Source: Pseudomonas thermotolerans DSM 14292 (lineage in GTDB: Bacteria > Pseudomonadota > Gammaproteobacteria > Pseudomonadales > Pseudomonadaceae). From it: a DNA stretch of 64,000 nt. The notes under the pieces were generated by a model that saw only the letters and a list, made by a program, of their open reading frames with translations, searched no databases and was not told where the DNA came from. Below are positions 11,252 to 19,053 of the stretch, one piece after another. Numbering within the stretch: position 1 is the stretch's first letter; each line of letters starts with the position of its first letter. Both the position numbers and the translations under genes were made by a program. Location: positions 124,001-188,000 of the forward strand of contig NZ_KB822601.1 of NCBI RefSeq assembly GCF_000364625.1, in the 5' to 3' direction.

Positions 11252-12422
11252 CGCCGCTCTCCTCGCCGAGCAGCGCCCAGCTCTCCGCCAGGGCCTCCAA
11301 CAGGCGCTCCAGCTGTGCCTCGCTGTGCGTCGCGGAGAGGGTCACCCGCAGCCGTGCGGTGCCGGCCGGCACCGTGGGCGGGCGGATGGCGCCGACCAGC
11401 AGGCCTCGCTCGCGCAGCAGCGCGGCCAGGCGCAGGGCGCGGCCGCTGTCGCCGACCAGGATCGGCTGGATCGGCGTCGGGCTGTCCATCAGGGCGAGAC
11501 CGATCTCCGCGGCGGCGCTGCGGAAGCGGTCGATCAGCCGCTGCAGGTGCTCGCGGCGCCAGTGCTCGCCTTGCAGCAGCTCCAGGCTCTTCAGGGTGGC
11601 GCAGGCCACCGCCGGCGGCTGGCTGGTGGTGTAGATGTAGGGCCGGGCGAACTGGATCAGCGTCTCGATCAGCTCCTCGCTGCCGGCGACGAAGGCCCCG
11701 GCGGTGCCGAAGGCCTTGCCCAAGGTGCCGACCAGCACGGGCACCTCGTCCAGGCCCAGGCCGAAATGTTCGACGCAGCCGCCACCAGCGGCGCCCAGGG
11801 TGCCGAAGCCGTGGGCATCGTCGACCATCAGCCAGGCACCGTGCTTCCGGCATTCGCCGGCCAACGCCGGCAGCCCGGCCAGGTCGCCGTCCATGCTGAA
11901 CACCCCGTCAGTGACCACCAGGGTATTGCCGCCGGCCTTGGCCAGCAGTCCGGCGAGGCTCGCCGCATCGTTGTGCAGGTAGCGGGCGAAGCGCGCCCCG
12001 GAAAGCAGCCCGGCGTCCAGCAGCGAGGCGTGGTTGAGACGGTCCTCCAACACCGTGTCGCCCCGCCCCACCAAGGCGGTGACCGCGGCCAGATTGGCCA
12101 TGTAGCCGGTGGAGAACAGCAGCGCCCGCGGCCGCCCGGTGAATTCGGCCAGGGCTTCCTCCAGTTGGTGATGCGGCGCGCTGTGGCCGATCACCAGGTG
12201 CGAGGCGCCGCCACCGACACCCCAGCGCTCGGCACCGTCGCGCAGCGCACGGATCACCTCGGGGTGATTGGCCAGGCCCAGGTAGTCGTTGGAGCAGAAG
12301 GCCAGCAGCGGCTGGCCGTCCACCACCACCTCGGGGCCCTGCGGACTGTCCAGCAGCGGGCGCTGGCGGAACAGCCGGGCGGCGCGGCGTTCGGCGAGAC
12401 GGGCGGCAAGGTCGAAAGGCAT
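11244..12422 (-). CDS. bioF: 8-amino-7-oxononanoate synthase
   Basis: 392-residue PLP enzyme condensing pimeloyl thioester and alanine. Visible: [10 protein letters not shown] (about 42-51), [17 protein letters not shown] (cofactor pocket) and the PLP lysine in [12 protein letters not shown]. The ATG at 12422 with [14 protein letters not shown] was chosen; a GGGGAC stretch lies upstream. Follows bioB after 58 bases. Confidence 0.96.
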   Translation of the reverse strand: MPFDLAARLAERRAARLFRQRPLLDSPQGPEVVVDGQPLLAFCSNDYLGLANHPEVIRALRDGAERWGVGGGASHLVIGHSAPHHQLEEALAEFTGRPRALLFSTGYMANLAAVTALVGRGDTVLEDRLNHASLLDAGLLSGARFARYLHNDAASLAGLLAKAGGNTLVVTDGVFSMDGDLAGLPALAGECRKHGAWLMVDDAHGFGTLGAAGGGCVEHFGLGLDEVPVLVGTLGKAFGTAGAFVAGSEELIETLIQFARPYIYTTSQPPAVACATLKSLELLQGEHWRREHLQRLIDRFRSAAAEIGLALMDSPTPIQPILVGDSGRALRLAALLRERGLLVGAIRPPTVPAGTARLRVTLSATHSEAQLERLLEALAESWALLGEESGDG

Positions 12423-12480
12423 GGGCGTCCCCGGTCGATGCTGGCACGTTCCTCTCCCTGGGGGGAGAGGAGTGGGAAGG

Positions 12481-13539
12481 TCAGGCCGAGGCGGCGTCGT
12501 AGAACAGTTGCGAATCGCGCTGCTCGGCCAGGGCCTGCTCAATGGCCGCCTGATGCACCTCGTCGGCGTGCTCCTCGCGCTCTTCGGGCTGGATGCCGAG
12601 GCGCCTGAACAGCTGCAGATCCTTCTCGGCCTGGGGGTTGCCGGTGGTCAGCAGCTTCTCGCCGTAGAAGATCGAGTTGGCGCCGGCCAGGAAGGCCAGG
12701 GCCTGCATCTGCTCGTTCATCTGCTCGCGGCCGGCGGACAGGCGCACATGGGATTTCGGCATCATGATCCGCGCCACCGCCAGGGTGCGGATGAAGTCGA
12801 AGGGGTCGACGTCCTCCGCGTCGGCCAGCGGCGTGCCCTGCACCTTGACCAGCATGTTGATCGGCACCGACTCCGGGTGCTCGGGCAGGTTGGCCAGCTG
12901 GATCAGCAGCCCGGCGCGGTCGTCCAGCGACTCACCCATGCCGAGGATGCCGCCGGAACAGATCTTCATCCCCGCCTCGCGCACGTAGGCCAGGGTCTGC
13001 AGGCGCTCGGCGTAGGTGCGAGTGGTGATGATCCTGCCGTAGAACTCCGGCGAGGTGTCCAGGTTGTGGTTGTAGTAGTCGAGGCCGGCCTCGGCCAGCG
13101 CCTGGGTCTGCTCGCGGCTGAGCCGGCCCAGGGTCATGCAGGTCTCCAGCCCCAGGGCCTTGACCCCCTTGACCATCTCCAGCACGTAAGGGAAGTCCTT
13201 GGCCGAGGGGTGCTTCCAGGCCGCGCCCATGCAGAAGCGCGTGGAGCCCATGGCCTTGGCCTCGGCGGCGGCCTGCAGGACCTTCTGCACCTCCATCAGC
13301 TTCTGCTTCTCCAGCCCGGTGTTGTAGTGGCCGGACTGCGGGCAGTACTTGCAGTCCTCCGGGCAGGCGCCGGTCTTGATCGACAGCAGAGTGGAAACCT
13401 GCACCCGGTTCGCATCGAAGTACTGGCGGTGCACGGTCTGCGCCTGGTAGAGCAGGTCGTTGAACGGCAGCGCGAACAGCGCCTTGACTTCGGCGAGAGT
13501 CCAATCGTGGCGGATGGCAGCGGCGACGGAGGCGTTCAT
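12481..13539 (-). CDS. bioB: biotin synthase
   Basis: 352-residue radical-SAM enzyme inserting sulfur into dethiobiotin. The [10 protein letters not shown] motif (CxxxCxxC, about residues 60-69) binds the SAM [4Fe-4S] cluster; further cysteines in LETCMTLG and [10 protein letters not shown] and the arginine in [10 protein letters not shown] match the [2Fe-2S] ligands. Start at 13539 ([13 protein letters not shown]) has AAGGAAA upstream; the longer frame to 13599 lacks one. First gene of the bio operon, with a BirA-regulated promoter at 13612-13639. Confidence 0.97.
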   Translation of the reverse strand: MNASVAAAIRHDWTLAEVKALFALPFNDLLYQAQTVHRQYFDANRVQVSTLLSIKTGACPEDCKYCPQSGHYNTGLEKQKLMEVQKVLQAAAEAKAMGSTRFCMGAAWKHPSAKDFPYVLEMVKGVKALGLETCMTLGRLSREQTQALAEAGLDYYNHNLDTSPEFYGRIITTRTYAERLQTLAYVREAGMKICSGGILGMGESLDDRAGLLIQLANLPEHPESVPINMLVKVQGTPLADAEDVDPFDFIRTLAVARIMMPKSHVRLSAGREQMNEQMQALAFLAGANSIFYGEKLLTTGNPQAEKDLQLFRRLGIQPEEREEHADEVHQAAIEQALAEQRDSQLFYDAASA

Positions 13540-13611
13540 GGGCGAAATTTCCTTGTTGGTAGCGCGTGTCCGGCTGCTAGAGTCGACCCGACACGACACG
13601 GATGTCCGGCA

Positions 13612-13665
13612 TCTTTAGGGAAGCCCCATGCACTGTCAACCAGATCATGAGAGACAGGTTTACAT
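13612..13665 (-). promoter_or_regulatory. bioB promoter with BirA operator
   Basis: On the minus strand a perfect -35 TTGACA (13639-13634), 16-bp spacer and -10 TAAAGA (13617-13612) form a promoter about 70 bp upstream of bioB. Overlapping the -35 is CTGTCAACC-N15-GGTTTACAT (13633-13665, plus strand), matching the BirA operator TTGTAAACC-N14/16-GGTTTACAA at 15 of 18 positions. Biotin-loaded BirA would block the -35. The operator also overlaps the annotated 5' end of comF. Confidence 0.75.
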
Positions 13666-14362
13666 TTGGACAAAAAGCGAACAATCCTGCCTGCTCTGCG
13701 ATGAGCCTGCCGACGGCCCGCTGCCGCTCTGCCATCCCTGCGAACTGGAGCTGCCCTGGCTGGCCGGGCAGTGCCGGTGCTGCGCCCTGCCGCTGCCGGT
13801 GGACGGCGTGCTGTGCGGCGCCTGCCTGAAACGCCCGCCGGCCTTCGCCCGGGTGCTGGCGCCCTGGCGCTATGCATTTCCGGTAGACAGCCTGATCACC
13901 CGCTTCAAGCACCAGCGCCAGTGGCCGCTCGGCCGATTGCTCGCCGGCGCCCTGGCCGAGCACCTGCATCAGGCCTTCGCCCAGGGCCTGGAGCGCCCCC
14001 AGGCACTGCTGCCGGTGCCGCTGTCCAGGGCCCGACTGCGCCGCCGCGGCTTCAACCAGGCGGCGCTGCTCGCCCGGTGGCTGGGCGAGGCCCTCGACCT
14101 GGCGGTGGACGAGCGCTTGCTCAGGCGCATCCAGGACACCCCGGCGCAGCAGGAGCTGGACGCCGCCGCGCGGCGGCGCAACCTGCGCGGCGCCTTCGCC
14201 CTGGCCGAGCCGGCCGGCGTGGCCGGGCAGCACCTGGCGCTGGTCGACGACGTGCTGACCACTGGCGCCACCGCCGAGACCCTCGCCCGTCTGCTGCTCA
14301 AGGCCGGCGCCGCGCGGGTCGAGGTCTACTGCCTGGCGCGTACGCCGAGCCCCGGCGATTGA
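13628..14362 (+). CDS. comF: ComF-family phosphoribosyltransferase-like protein
   Basis: 244-residue protein with two N-terminal Cys pairs (CLLC about 22-25, CHPC 36-39, CRCC 51-54, CGAC 66-69) of zinc-finger type, then a PRTase domain with the PRPP loop LALVDDVLTTGATAETLAR (about 204-222). ComF/GntX proteins are linked to DNA uptake or primosome handling in other bacteria; role here unproven. The first about 15 codons coincide with the BirA operator (CQP and VY are encoded by its two half-sites), so the apparent N-terminus may be non-coding or start further in; no in-frame ATG follows soon, and no good ribosome site is seen for 13628. Confidence 0.85.
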   Translation: MHCQPDHERQVYIWTKSEQSCLLCDEPADGPLPLCHPCELELPWLAGQCRCCALPLPVDGVLCGACLKRPPAFARVLAPWRYAFPVDSLITRFKHQRQWPLGRLLAGALAEHLHQAFAQGLERPQALLPVPLSRARLRRRGFNQAALLARWLGEALDLAVDERLLRRIQDTPAQQELDAAARRRNLRGAFALAEPAGVAGQHLALVDDVLTTGATAETLARLLLKAGAARVEVYCLARTPSPGD

Positions 14363-14417
14363 CGGCCGCAGGCTTTCCGGCAACCCTTCGCCGGGGAAAC
14401 CCCAGCCGAACGCCGCC

Positions 14418-15182
14418 ATGTCCGCCCTCAGCGCCCTTGCCCAACACATCAGCCGTCGCCCGCAGCGCATCGCCCTGCTCGCCCAGATCGCCGAACAGGG
14501 CTCGATCAGCCGTGCGGCAAAGAGCGTCGGGATGAGCTACAAGGCCGCCTGGGAGGCCGTCGATGAGCTCAACAACCTGGCCGGCATTCCGCTGGTGCTG
14601 CGCTCGGTGGGCGGAAAGGGTGGCGGCGGCGCGCAGCTGTCCGCCGAGGGCCTGCGCCTGCTCGCCCTCTACCGCCGCCTGGAGGCCCTGCAGGCCGAGC
14701 TGCTGCAGGCGGCCGAGGACGACGCCGACCTACGGCTGCTCGGCCGCCTGATGCTCAGGACCAGCGCACGCAACCAGCTGAGCGGCACGGTCCGGGCGAT
14801 CCGCGCTCAGGGCCGCAACGACCTGGTCGAGCTGGAGCTACCCGGCGGCCTGCCGCTGGCGGCACAGATCACCCATGCCAGCACCCAGCGCCTGGAGCTG
14901 GCCCTCGACCGCCCGGCGGTGGCCCTGCTCAAGGCCGGCTGGATCGAGCTGCATGCCGCGGAGGCGCAGCTCCCGGCGGAACTCAACTGCCTGCCGGGGC
15001 GCATCGAGGCCATACTCGAGGATCCCCAGGGCCCCAGCGAGGTGCGCCTGGCCCTGCCCGGCGGGCAGACCCTCTGCGCCCTGGTCGAGCCGGCCCGGCT
15101 GCAGGCCTTGGGCCTCGGCGTCGACAGCCCGGCCCTGGCGGCATTCGCCCCCCGGCAGGTGCTGCTCGGCACTCCGCCGTGA
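14418..15182 (+). CDS. modE: ModE-type molybdate-responsive regulator
   Basis: 254 residues: an N-terminal winged HTH (residues 15-80; GSISRAAKSVGMSYKAAWEAV) followed by two Mop-like molybdate-binding modules, the first opening with RTSARNQLSGTV (about 115-126) and the second from about residue 188 with a degenerate copy. This HTH-diMop order is that of ModE, which represses molybdate uptake genes when molybdate is bound. No mod transport genes lie in the window. It sits between comF and srkA, all rightward. Confidence 0.9.
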   Translation: MSALSALAQHISRRPQRIALLAQIAEQGSISRAAKSVGMSYKAAWEAVDELNNLAGIPLVLRSVGGKGGGGAQLSAEGLRLLALYRRLEALQAELLQAAEDDADLRLLGRLMLRTSARNQLSGTVRAIRAQGRNDLVELELPGGLPLAAQITHASTQRLELALDRPAVALLKAGWIELHAAEAQLPAELNCLPGRIEAILEDPQGPSEVRLALPGGQTLCALVEPARLQALGLGVDSPALAAFAPRQVLLGTPP

Positions 15183-15231
15183 AACCCGCCAGTTGGCGTA
15201 GACTTGTCAGCCCTGCACGCCGGATGACGCC

Positions 15232-16209
15232 ATGAGCCACCCTTACGCCGACCTCTCCCCCGATCTGGTCCTCGACGCCGTGGAAAGCCTCGGCTTTCTC
15301 AGCGATGCGCGGGTACTCGCCCTGAACAGCTACGAGAACCGCGTCTACCAGGTAGGCATCGAGGGCGGCGAGCCGCTGATCGCCAAGTTCTACCGCCCCG
15401 GGCGCTGGAGCGACGCGGCGATCCGCGAGGAGCACGCCTTCAGCCTGGAGCTGGCCGAGCACGAGGTGCCGGTGGTGGCGCCCCTGGCGCGCGACGGCGA
15501 GACCCTGTTCGAGCACGCCGGCTTCCGCTTCGCCCTGTTCCCGCGCCGTGGCGGCCACGCCCCGGAGCCTGGCGACCTGGACCAGCTGTACCGCTTCGGC
15601 CAGTTGCTCGGCCGCCTGCACGCCATCGGCGCCAGCCGGCCCTTCGTGCACCGCGGCAGCCTCGACGTGCAGAGCTTCGGCCACGCTTCCCTGGCCACCC
15701 TGCTGGACGGCGCATTCATCCCGCAGAGCCTGCTGCCGGCCTATCGCTCGGTGGCCCGCGACCTGCTCGGGCGGATCGAGGCGCTGTTCGCCGAAACCCC
15801 CTATACCGCCATCCGCCTGCATGGCGACTGCCACCCGGGCAACCTGATGTACCGCGACGAGTGCTTCCACCTCGTCGACCTCGACGACTGCCGCATGGGC
15901 CCGGCGGTGCAGGATCTGTGGATGATGCTCGCCGGCAACCGTCAGGAACGTCAGGCGCAGTTGGCCGAGCTGCTCGACGGCTACCAGGAGTTCCACGACT
16001 TCGCCCCCCGCGAGCTGGCCTTGATCGAGGCCCTGCGCAGCCTGCGCCTGCTGCATCACAGCGCCTGGCTGGCGCGCCGCTGGGACGACCCGGCGTTTCC
16101 CAAGGCCTTCCCCTGGTTCGCCGGAGAGCGCTACTGGGGCGACCAGATCCTCGCCCTGCGCGAGCAACTGGCGGCGCTGGACGAGGAGCCGCTGAAGGTC
16201 TTCGGCTAG
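15232..16209 (+). CDS. srkA: stress response kinase A
   Basis: 325-residue APH-fold Ser/Thr kinase (YihE/SrkA/RdoA). Nucleotide-binding N-lobe with ENRVYQVG and LIAKFYRPGRWS; catalytic HGDCHPGNLMYRD (about 200-212) and metal-binding LVDLDDCRMGP (about 217-227). E. coli SrkA counters stress-induced death in a Cpx-dependent way. Starts 49 bases after modE; the ATG at 15232 (MSHPYADLSPD) is the family start. Confidence 0.94.
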   Translation: MSHPYADLSPDLVLDAVESLGFLSDARVLALNSYENRVYQVGIEGGEPLIAKFYRPGRWSDAAIREEHAFSLELAEHEVPVVAPLARDGETLFEHAGFRFALFPRRGGHAPEPGDLDQLYRFGQLLGRLHAIGASRPFVHRGSLDVQSFGHASLATLLDGAFIPQSLLPAYRSVARDLLGRIEALFAETPYTAIRLHGDCHPGNLMYRDECFHLVDLDDCRMGPAVQDLWMMLAGNRQERQAQLAELLDGYQEFHDFAPRELALIEALRSLRLLHHSAWLARRWDDPAFPKAFPWFAGERYWGDQILALREQLAALDEEPLKVFG

Positions 16210-16224
16210 AGCCGCGGCTGTAAC

Positions 16225-16246
16225 GCAGGCTTTACGCAAAGCCTGC
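16225..16246 (+). terminator. stem-loop after srkA
   Basis: Perfect 9-bp stem GCAGGCTTT / AAAGCCTGC with ACGC loop, 15 bases after the srkA stop. There is no T-tract, so termination efficiency is doubtful. Confidence 0.4.
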
Positions 16247-16340
16247 CGCCAGCCCCTCTGCGGACTGCTCCAGTGGCGGACAGCCGCCCGGCGGCGCGGC
16301 TACACTGACGCGCCATTCCACCATGAGCCAAGGATCCTTC

Positions 16341-17246
16341 ATGGCCACCGCCAACCTGCGCCGCGGCTATCTGCTCGGCCTCGCCGCCTATGCGATCTGG
16401 GGCCTGTTCCCACTCTATTTCAAGGCCCTCCAGGCCGTCCCCGCGCTGGAAATCGTCGTCCATCGCGCGCTCTGGTCGGCGCTGTTCGGCGCCCTGCTGC
16501 TGCTCGTCTGGAAGCATCCCGGCTGGTGGCGCGAGCTGCGCGACAACCCGCGCCGCCTGCTGATCCTCGGCGTCAGCGGCGCCCTGGTGGCCAGCAACTG
16601 GCTGATCTACGTGTGGGCGGTGAACAACGGGCGGATGCTGGAGGCCAGCCTCGGCTACTACATCAACCCGCTGGTCAACGTGCTGCTCGGTCTGCTGCTG
16701 CTCGGCGAGCGCTTGCGCCCGCTGCAGTGGCTGGCGGTGGCCTGCGCAGCCCTCGGCGTGGCCCAGCAATTGTGGCTGGTGGGTAGCCTGCCCTGGGTGT
16801 CGCTGGCCCTGGCGCTGACCTTCGGGGTCTACGGGCTGATCCGCAAGCAGGCGCCGGTGGCCGCGCTGCCCGGTCTGGTGGTGGAGACCTGGCTGCTGCT
16901 GCCCCTGGCACTCGGCTGGCTGCTCCTGCATCCGGGCGCGGTGAGCGGCCAGGCGGCCTTCTGGACCACCAGCCAGGCCGGCTGGCTGGCCGCCGCCGGG
17001 CCGATCACCCTGATCCCCCTGGTGTGCTTCAACGCCGCCGCCCGGCACCTGCCCTATGCCAGCCTGGGCTTCCTGCAGTACATCGCGCCCACCCTGGTGC
17101 TGCTGCAGGCCGTGCTGCTGTTCGGCGAACCGCTGGAGCACGGCAAGCTGCTGGCCTTCCTGTGCATCTGGGCCGGCCTGCTGGTGTTCAGCATCGACAG
17201 CCTGCGAGCCTACCGCCGGGCCGGACAGCCCCGCAGCCGGCGCTGA
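16341..17246 (+). CDS. rarD: RarD-type EamA-family permease
   Basis: 301-residue inner-membrane protein with about ten hydrophobic segments in two EamA halves; it opens RRGYLLGLAAYAIWGLFPLYF and contains EIVVHRALWS and NPLVNVLLGLLLLGERL, characteristic of RarD (named for chloramphenicol sensitivity; true substrate unknown). The ATG at 16341 has AAGGA ten bases upstream and is preferred over an ATG at 16323. A TACACT -10-like box lies near 16300. Confidence 0.92.
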   Translation: MATANLRRGYLLGLAAYAIWGLFPLYFKALQAVPALEIVVHRALWSALFGALLLLVWKHPGWWRELRDNPRRLLILGVSGALVASNWLIYVWAVNNGRMLEASLGYYINPLVNVLLGLLLLGERLRPLQWLAVACAALGVAQQLWLVGSLPWVSLALALTFGVYGLIRKQAPVAALPGLVVETWLLLPLALGWLLLHPGAVSGQAAFWTTSQAGWLAAAGPITLIPLVCFNAAARHLPYASLGFLQYIAPTLVLLQAVLLFGEPLEHGKLLAFLCIWAGLLVFSIDSLRAYRRAGQPRSRR

Positions 17247-17353
17247 TCCTTCCACTGCCCAGCGGCGGCACGCTACTGCCGCTGGAAATGGCCCCACGCC
17301 TGCGAGCAGCAGGCGTCAGCCCCAGTGTCCAGTACAGGCCCGCACCGGACATT

Positions 17354-17373
17354 TTTCGAGCAATTGCTCGAAA
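17354..17373. repeat. 20-bp perfect palindrome
   Basis: TTTCGAGCAA followed immediately by its complement, AT-rich centre AATT. It is within the DnaA-box locus, 38 bp before the first box. No T-tract of the terminator type on the right; could be a protein-binding site. Confidence 0.7.
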
Positions 17374-17411
17374 GCCACGGCGGGCGGGCTTCCGGCCTGG
17401 AACTCCAGAGT

Positions 17412-17437
17412 TTATCCACAGGGATGTCCACGGTTTC
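17412..17437 (+). repeat. DnaA-box repeat unit, copy 1
   Basis: 26-bp unit: TTATCCACA, then GGGATGTCCACGGTTTC. It is identical to the unit at 17702-17727 except for one base (A/C at the thirteenth position). Each unit pairs a perfect DnaA box with a weaker TGTCCACGG element. Confidence 0.8.
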
Positions 17438-17701
17438 GGTGGACAGTCAGGGTCCCCTCAGCGCGGCTTCGGCACAGAGCCTCCAGGCAGGGCGGCCCGC
17501 CCCCGAAGTCCCCGACGGAGCCTGGACAAGAATTCGCCAGTCCGCCGCAGGCCAGAGCCTGCGCGGCCTGCATCGGGATTTCCCGAGGTTATCCACATGG
17601 TCACCCCCAGACTCTGTGCACAACAGCTGTACCCCTGGCGGTTTTCTCACCAGCTCGCGGAAAGTCAGAAGGAACGCGGCGAGGCCGCGGCACTCCCCAG
17701 A

Positions 17702-17727
17702 TTATCCACAGGGCTGTCCACGGTTTC
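17702..17727 (+). repeat. DnaA-box repeat unit, copy 2
   Basis: Second copy of the 26-bp unit at 17412-17437, same orientation, 290 bp away and ending 16 bp before the gcvR-like stop codon. Confidence 0.8.
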
Positions 17728-17743
17728 CGGGGGTAACTCGTCG

Positions 17744-18262
17744 CTAGGTTTCGCTGCGCAGGTTGAGCTCCACCATCAGGTCGTCGGCCAGGGCCTCCAG
17801 GCGGGTCTGCAGCAGGTCGAGGGACAGGGTCAGCGGTACTGCCAACAGGGCCTCGGCGCGGAACAGCGGCTCGCCGCTCATCGGCGCAGGGACCACCTCG
17901 GTGCTCAGCCGTTCGAGGTTGACGCCGTGCTCGCTGAGCAGGCGGGTGATGTCGCGGACGATGCCCGGACGGTCGTTGCCCACCAGGTCGAGGCAGATCG
18001 GCTTCCAGGTGCAGGCCGGCTCGATGCCGCTTTCCGCCAGCAGCACGCGGATGCCCTCATCGTTCAGTGCCTGCAGGCCGTCCACCAGTTCGTCGTGAGC
18101 CTCGGCCGGCACGCTGATCTTGAGGATCCCGGCGAACTGCCCGGCCATCCGCGACATGCGGCTTTCCAGCCAGTTGCCGCCGTGCTCGGCGATGCAGCGG
18201 GCGATACGCTCCACCAGGCCCGGCTGGTCCTGGGCGATGACGGTGATGACCAGATGATTCAT
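17744..18262 (-). CDS. GcvR-like two-ACT-domain protein
   Basis: 172 residues consisting of two ACT domains: residues 1-75 (VITVIAQDQPGLVERIARCIAEHGGNW) and about 88-165 (LDLVGNDRPGIVRDITRLLSEHGVNLE). E. coli GcvR, with the same layout, binds glycine and antagonises GcvA. No gcv genes lie nearby, so the link to glycine cleavage is by family only. The GNAT gene ends upstream in the same direction, 21 bases away, suggesting co-transcription. Confidence 0.85.
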   Translation of the reverse strand: MNHLVITVIAQDQPGLVERIARCIAEHGGNWLESRMSRMAGQFAGILKISVPAEAHDELVDGLQALNDEGIRVLLAESGIEPACTWKPICLDLVGNDRPGIVRDITRLLSEHGVNLERLSTEVVPAPMSGEPLFRAEALLAVPLTLSLDLLQTRLEALADDLMVELNLRSET

Positions 18263-18283
18263 GGATGACTCCGCTGCCTGGCG

Positions 18284-18736
18284 TCAGCGCGACGCCAGGC
18301 TCAGCCAGTAGGTAAGAAAGACCTCGTCCCGCACATAGCCTAGTCGCTCGTAGAGCGCCTGCCCGGCGCGATTGCTGCGTGCGGTCTCCAACTGCAGGCC
18401 GCAGGCCCCGCTGGCCTCGGCGTGGGCACGGGCGGCGCTCATCAGCGCGGTGGCCACGCCGCGGCGGCGCGCCCATGGCTGCACGAACAGGTCGCTGACC
18501 AGCCAGGCCGGACGCAGCTCCAGGGAGGAGAACAGCGGGTAGATCTGCACGAAGCCCTGGGCCTGCCCAGCCTCGTCGCGGGCGATGAACAGCGCCGAGT
18601 CGCCACGCTCCAGGCGTTCGCCGAGGAAGGCGCGGATCGCCTCGGTAGGCTTGGGCACCTGGTAGAAAGCCAGGTAGCCGACGAACAGCTCGGTCAGCGC
18701 GTCGAGATCGGCGGCGGTGGCGGTACGCACGGGCAT
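18284..18736 (-). CDS. GNAT-family N-acetyltransferase
   Basis: 150-residue single GNAT domain: acetyl-CoA loop in DLFVQPWARRRGVATALM (about 85-102, R/Q-x-x-G-x-A pattern RRRGVA) and C-terminal QALYERLGY. Substrate unknown. A TATACT -10-like box lies upstream on the minus strand near 18765-18770. It precedes the gcvR-like gene. Confidence 0.9.
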   Translation of the reverse strand: MPVRTATAADLDALTELFVGYLAFYQVPKPTEAIRAFLGERLERGDSALFIARDEAGQAQGFVQIYPLFSSLELRPAWLVSDLFVQPWARRRGVATALMSAARAHAEASGACGLQLETARSNRAGQALYERLGYVRDEVFLTYWLSLASR

Positions 18737-18954
18737 GGCAGGCTCCTCGCGGGACGTTCAGGCAGTATAGAAAGCCGGGGCCGGCGCCATGTAGCGGCGC
18801 CGCGCGCACCTGTCCGGGGCTCCGACAGAAGGTCCGGAACGAGCATCTGTATACGCAAGAAATTTTTATCTGGAACAATCTGCCGATTTATTGAGAACAT
18901 TCGCCACCCGCCGTGACCGGGAAGCGTGCGATGGTCGTATCTCGACGCTGCCTG

Positions 18955-19001
18955 CTGACCTTTGCGGCGGCTTCATGTAGTATGCCGCGCCTCGGACTAC
19001 A
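18955..19001 (+). promoter_or_regulatory. glcB promoter with RccR-type operator
   Basis: Promoter -35 CTGACC (18955-18960), 17-bp spacer, -10 TAGTAT (18978-18983). The inverted repeat TGTAGT-N14-ACTACA (18976-18981 and 18996-19001) covers the -10 and the expected start. TGTAGT/ACTACA half-sites are those I recall for RccR, the KDPG-responsive RpiR-family regulator of glyoxylate-shunt genes in Pseudomonas. The palindrome is direct observation; the identity of the regulator is inferred from gene and motif. The rest of the 317-bp gap 18737-19053 shows only an AT-rich patch near 18850-18900. Confidence 0.7.
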
Positions 19002-19053
19002 AAACGGGGCAAACCCCGGGTCCACGCGGATCCAGAGCAGAGTGAGGCAAGCA

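Larger units (their letters stand above)
17247..17743. other. non-coding DnaA-box locus between convergent genes
   Basis: 497 bp without a credible gene, between the 3' ends of rarD (rightward) and the gcvR-like gene (leftward), so it is unlikely to be a promoter region. It contains three perfect TTATCCACA DnaA boxes, all on the plus strand, at 17412-17420, 17589-17597 and 17702-17710, plus a TTGTGCACA-like box on the minus strand (17623-17615). It also has a 20-bp perfect palindrome (17354-17373) and a TGTCCAC/GTGGACA inverted repeat (17425-17445). The sites and their spacing are read directly; a role in DnaA titration, DnaA recycling or local unwinding is inference. Confidence 0.75.

Noticed and set aside
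17247..17743. A small protein gene in the DnaA-box gap
   Set aside because: The open frames are extensions of neighbouring shadows, without ribosome sites or recognisable domains.
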